A DNA stretch of 64,000 bases from Daphnia pulex. Taxonomy: Eukaryota; Arthropoda; Branchiopoda; Diplostraca; Daphniidae. Of this stretch, positions 59,896-64,000 are shown piece by piece. Made by a program: the position numbers and the translations under genes. Below the pieces are notes generated by a model. It was not told the origin of the DNA, ran no database searches, and saw nothing but the letters and a program-made list of their open reading frames with translations. The stretch lies in assembly GCF_021134715.1 (NCBI RefSeq), contig NC_060025.1, forward strand, positions 1,612,001 through 1,676,000. Direction: 5' to 3'. Within the stretch, counting starts at the first letter, position 1; every line of letters begins with the position of its first letter.

Positions 59896-60942
59896 ATGGG
59901 ATTCATAATGCCCTCGAGGCTTTTCAGTTTTCTCTCTGCACACACATTTTCTCTTAACTAAATTTTCAGATTCGATTAGGTTAGAACATAATTTTGTATT
60001 AAGAAAGAAAGGGTGACGTCATTTTACCGTTTGAGACTAATCGTATCGTCTAGGTGGTTGCGTATATCGATTAATAATATTTTTGTTGACAGTCGCCATG
60101 GAAATCAAAATGGCCGACTAGGAAAATTAGATAGGACTAAAAAATATCACATGAGCATGATAATTCAGTTAACCGGCCAGACTTTTTGTGTGTGTTCTCA
60201 AATTCGTTTCGCGTTATCCTGTTGTTCGAAAATAGAAACTTGGTAATGTTGGGATTCTAACGGAACATTTCGAGTTGCACACACGCGGCGGGGGTGGTGG
60301 GTTAGCCCAGTTGATGGAAAAAAGGAAAATAAAGAAAGCTGCTGGTCAAGATGGAGAAAATGGATGGAGAGAACCCTCAGTTATTAGAGAAGAATAAAGA
60401 AGAAAAACGAGGTCAACCAGGCCAATGACCGATCGACCATCCAGCAGCAGCATCTTTCAAAATGTCTGCTTTATATTTGAACTTGTCTATTCGTCGACTG
60501 ACCTCAGGTCGATGACCGTTTTTCTTTTAGATCTACAGGGGTCTATCATAAGGAGAGCACAGCATCTGCTATAAGCCAAAAGAATATACTATAATAATAA
60601 TAAGTGTTTCAGTTTACAGAGTAGCAATCCGACCGGAAGGTTTTCTCTACTCGTGTGGATGGAACAGGTCACCGACCTGCTAAAATCATCTCGCGCGATC
60701 TTTTTCGTTCAACTGGTTTTTATTCTCCGTGTGTGTTGAAAACCAAAAATGGCACAATAAATAATCCAAAGTAGAGAAAAGATATTGGTAACAAAGAAAG
60801 GGGTCTTCAGGTCATCGGCCCATCGACCTGTAATGAGCTGCTGGTTGGATGGCGGTGCTTCTTTACAGCTCAGGATGTCCTTTTTTCTCTCCACATCTCT
60901 CTGGAGAAAACCATAAAAATGACCTAACTTAAAAGAAAAGAG

Positions 60943-60958
60943 AGGTCATCTCAGGTCA
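60943..60958 (+). promoter_or_regulatory. DR4 nuclear-receptor element
   Basis: Two perfect AGGTCA half-sites on the same strand (60943-60948, 60953-60958) are separated by four bases (TCTC). DR4 is a standard response-element geometry for RXR/USP heterodimers. Confidence 0.6.
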
Positions 60959-63900
60959 AATTTTCTTTCAGGATATAACTGTTGAGATGCAACAACAATA
61001 CCAACATTTTTACTGACCAAAAAATGTACCGTTATTCCCACTGGAGAAAAAGGACGCCACAAATTTAAATGTTTTAAATTTAACTTTATTCATATTTTGA
61101 ATGTTGAACCATTTAGATGCAACAAACAGTGTGTGTGGAATGTTTGGATTTTTATTACTTTCGAGCCTAGGCCAATCGGATGCAGTAAAAATTGGCTTCG
61201 CATATCATCAGGGTGGACTTTCATTGCAATTTAGACTTTCGCTAATATAGCCTGGGAAAAAAAAAAGAATGTGGGAATTGAAATGGTCAACCCTACAGAG
61301 ATTTACGATTGGCATGGTCTATTGGGAGGAACGTTTTACGACCAATGAAAATCCTATATGCAATTTCAATCGCCAAAAGGCTCGAAAAGTCAACGGCCTA
61401 TGCAATTCACTTCTTTGCGTTAGACGCTAATAAACTTTTAGTGCATTTTTCATCAAGAGAATCTGTTTTTTAAAGGATCTATAACAATTATTATACATAG
61501 AATATGTCCTTGGTGTTATGGATCGAGACTTAAAATCCTGCTGATGGATTAAAGGGTATGTAACGTAAAACCTCAAGGTTTCTAGCCTTGTATTTAAGAG
61601 AAGAATAGAGTTTGTTTCTTTGCCAAATAGCCGCTTGAATTGTGTTTAACAATTGATCCTTGATTAATGAACAGCAGTGAGCCCGGCCATCGGAGAGCTT
61701 ATACGCTGTAGCACCTGCCCCAACCAACCAACCTCCAATTATAGAATCGTATATAGAAACCCTTTTTACAATTTAATAATTTGTTCTACTTCAAATTTGA
61801 TATGAAATAATTTAAATTTAATATAGTTTGTCGATCCTTGTAATCATTGAATTTGTTCTACTTAAAATTTGATGTGAAATAACTTGAATGTAATTTTTGC
61901 ACTTTAGTTTGTCACATCAATTCCCTGATGAAATAGTCTGGTGACATCATTCACCTGTCGATCCTTGTACGTTTGCGTAATAGAGTGCCAATTCCATGAA
62001 TCAGATACGCCCAAACCGACACATAAGTTATGCAACACATTATTACCCCAGGGAACCAATTATAACGACTAAATGCGAACTGGTTTGACGCAACCCTTTT
62101 CTACCCCCTTTTTTCGGATTTTCCGATTTTCCCCATTTGTCACTTTTGGCGATTCCTAGAAAATTTCCTTGTAACAAACTTTCGCAGCAGACGTTGGTAG
62201 ACCGAACGATACTTTCACGTCAGTGAAGAATTTTATTTTAACGACACACCGCTAGATATTAGATATCCATTTTTACTTCTAGAGAACCCCATGTCGAATA
62301 GGTTGGCCCCCATACAATTGCAAATGAAGCTTGCCGCATGTCATCCATTATAATTGTCAGTTTGGCTTCTATTTTCTCTCCAGAGGGGTATATATGCTGT
62401 ACCTACCCTTTAAGGTTGAATGGTTCAAAAAAAGGATATACATCACCTCCCATCTATCTCTCTCACACAACCCCCTAAAAAAAGAAGTATACGGAATATA
62501 GTAGTATAATTATGCCTGGGATATGTGTGTGTTGGGTCAATGCATTCCTTCTCCCCATATTTCAGGTCAAAAGATTCGCACTGACCTCTTGTGTGGTGGT
62601 GTGTTATAAGAAAAAAGTTTTTCATATTTTATTTTTTGGCATGGAGGAGCTTATCTGTTGGCCGGACGCTTTTGTGTGTATACCAGAGTTGCGGATAGGA
62701 TCCAGCCAGCAGCCCCCATGGATGCAGCAGCTCTATCGGCTTCCCTTTTTGAAGTTTTTGAAATAAACCTTTTCAGAATAAACTTTCACCTCGAGTCGTT
62801 GGTTGCTGGCTGCAGCAGGCCGCACCTTTTTAAGCCTTTTCTCATCAAAAACTTATAATCCTCCCCCCCACCACAGCAGCAGCAGCTATATATCCTCCAA
62901 CCATATAGAGGAGGTTAGGTGCTGTGTACAACCGACATTTGGCAGTATCATAATTTATATGAGTCTATAAGATTTTTATGGCCATCATCTATTGAATGGG
63001 CGCGGTCGTCTGATTTCTCTATATCAATTTGATTTGTAGTTTCGCACTGGATTTCTATCCAGATGGCGTCATCTTTTTTGGATATGTATATAATTCCCTT
63101 GATAATTCGGTTAACTAAAAGCTGTAGAAATAACAACCCAATTAGATCTTTTTTCTGGAAAAGAGATGACAGCCTCTTTTTCTTATCTGTCAAATAACAA
63201 CCGTTTAGAGATATAATTCAGATTGCCAAACGGGAATTATCTTATCGACGACAGATTGACAATAATAACCGTCCAATTATTCCGGGCGGGTTACGCATCA
63301 AAGATAATTGAAAGATAAAAATCTATCCTATATCGAAATAAACAGAGTGAAAGTTTTGCAACAGGATGTTGTTGATTCCCCCCCCAAAAATGGCATTGAA
63401 AATAAAATATTTTTCAAGCGGAAAAGTGCCGTGTGTTTATTTGCGGTGTGCATGTGATCAACATATAACGGGGGTTATAACCCATCGCTCAGCCACCAAT
63501 AGAAGAAAAAAGGTTTTTCTTATAAGCACGTCGTCCAGATAAAATGTAAAGAGTTTGTGTGTGACCTGAGTGGAAAGTTGTGTGTGTATTCAGCGACCAA
63601 GGTGGAAAAAAGGTTGAAAATAGGCGCATTGTATGCACACACAGCACACAACAACCAGAGAGAGAGGGTTGCAACCGGCACATTTTGAAAAAAAAAGTTG
63701 CTGGTAGGTAGGCCTATATACCGCCACGCCAAGCATATGCACACATATGACCAAACAAGAAGTGGAGGATCAACTTTCCCAGCCGGAGGCTCTGTGACCT
63801 CGATTTTACAATACGCCAGTTGACCTAACCCGAGTCTGTTAGAGGGGGTCTGCTATAGCTAGCTAGCTAGCTGGGTTTCTCTTTTTCGCTTGTGTCAGGC

Positions 63901-64000
63901 CAGCAGCAGCAACACACATTGGGTGAAGGGTCAGCTTGCTGGACAATGGGCAACCCTTTTTTCTTCACCCTCTCTCTATATTTATCCACTTTTCAGCTTG
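60959..64000. other. Non-coding upstream region of the bZIP gene, to the window end
   Basis: No coding gene is supported. It contains five further AGGTCA/TGACCT sites (62564, 62582, 63562, 63795, 63821), an imperfect tandem duplication at 61781-61915, a CAGCAGCAGCAG run near 62873-62884 and (AGCT)4 at about 63857-63874. It could hold distal enhancers or non-coding exons of the bZIP gene. Confidence 0.45.
61781..61915 (+). repeat. Imperfect tandem duplication, about 72 bp
   Basis: The unit TTGTTCTACTTCAAATTTGA (61781) recurs as TTGTTCTACTTAAAATTTGA (61853). The copies diverge afterwards but share TGAAATAA and AGTTTGTC. Period is about 72 bp, two copies. Confidence 0.55.

Larger units (their letters stand above)
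59669..60958. promoter_or_regulatory. Cluster of AGGTCA nuclear-receptor half-sites upstream of the bZIP gene
   Basis: Eleven exact AGGTCA/TGACCT hexamers lie in 1,290 bp, against about 0.6 expected by chance: 59669, 59687, 59882, 59889, 60410, 60499, 60666, 60809, 60920, 60943 and 60953. Several degenerate sites (GGGTCA, AGGTCG) add to these. Arrangements include an everted repeat (59882-59894) and a DR4 (60943-60958). The cluster begins about 275 bp upstream of the bZIP start codon. AGGTCA is the shared half-site of many nuclear receptors; which receptor binds is not knowable here. Confidence 0.6.

Overview
The window looks like nuclear DNA of a branchiopod crustacean, most likely Daphnia. 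The genes are compact, with many introns of about 60-100 bp, TATA/TCAGT core promoters, arthropod gene families (painless, tipE, GMC oxidoreductases) and a tyrosine-rich cuticle-type gene. The species call is an inference from gene content and style. I see no bacterial, viral or CRISPR features. Coding models below were built by hand from open reading frames joined at GT-AG (once GC-AG) splice sites with phase checked, so exon ends are predictions.

Layout. 1-2.7 kb: tail of one ADCK1-like kinase gene and a complete tandem copy. 3.3-7.5 kb: KIF14/nebbish-type kinesin. 8.0-11.1 kb: DHX36-like DEAH-box helicase. 12.0-14.3 kb: GMC oxidoreductase. 14.3-17.8 kb: mostly non-coding, with two tRNA-Pro genes (AGG, CGG) and one unexplained ORF. 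17.8-26.4 kb: a large inverted repeat, two 3,714-bp arms around a 1.2-kb spacer. Each arm carries an identical tyrosine-rich secreted-protein gene with its promoter, a piggyBac-type MITE and a foldback element. 27.0-31.5 kb (minus): MAP4K3/happyhour kinase. 33.1-34.7 kb (minus): TipE-family sodium-channel accessory subunit. 36.2-39.3 kb (minus): OCRL inositol 5-phosphatase. 40.4-41.1 kb: UQCRH, the complex III hinge protein. 41.7-44.7 kb: a proline-rich secreted protein and a small one-pass membrane protein, both unrecognised. 44.9-46.9 kb (minus): mitoribosomal mL65/mRpS30, head-to-head with MEIOB (47.4-49.3 kb). 49.6-54.5 kb (minus): the TRPA channel painless, divergent from PCMT (55.8-56.9 kb). 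57.8-59.4 kb (minus): a PAR-type bZIP factor. 59.4-64 kb: non-coding DNA upstream of the bZIP gene, rich in AGGTCA nuclear-receptor half-sites.

The genes are mostly unrelated neighbours, not an operon-like set. Three groupings are informative: the ADCK1 tandem pair, the convergent identical gene pair in the palindrome, and the mL65/MEIOB head-to-head pair. The palindrome and the AGGTCA-rich flank of the bZIP gene are the two regions most worth following up.
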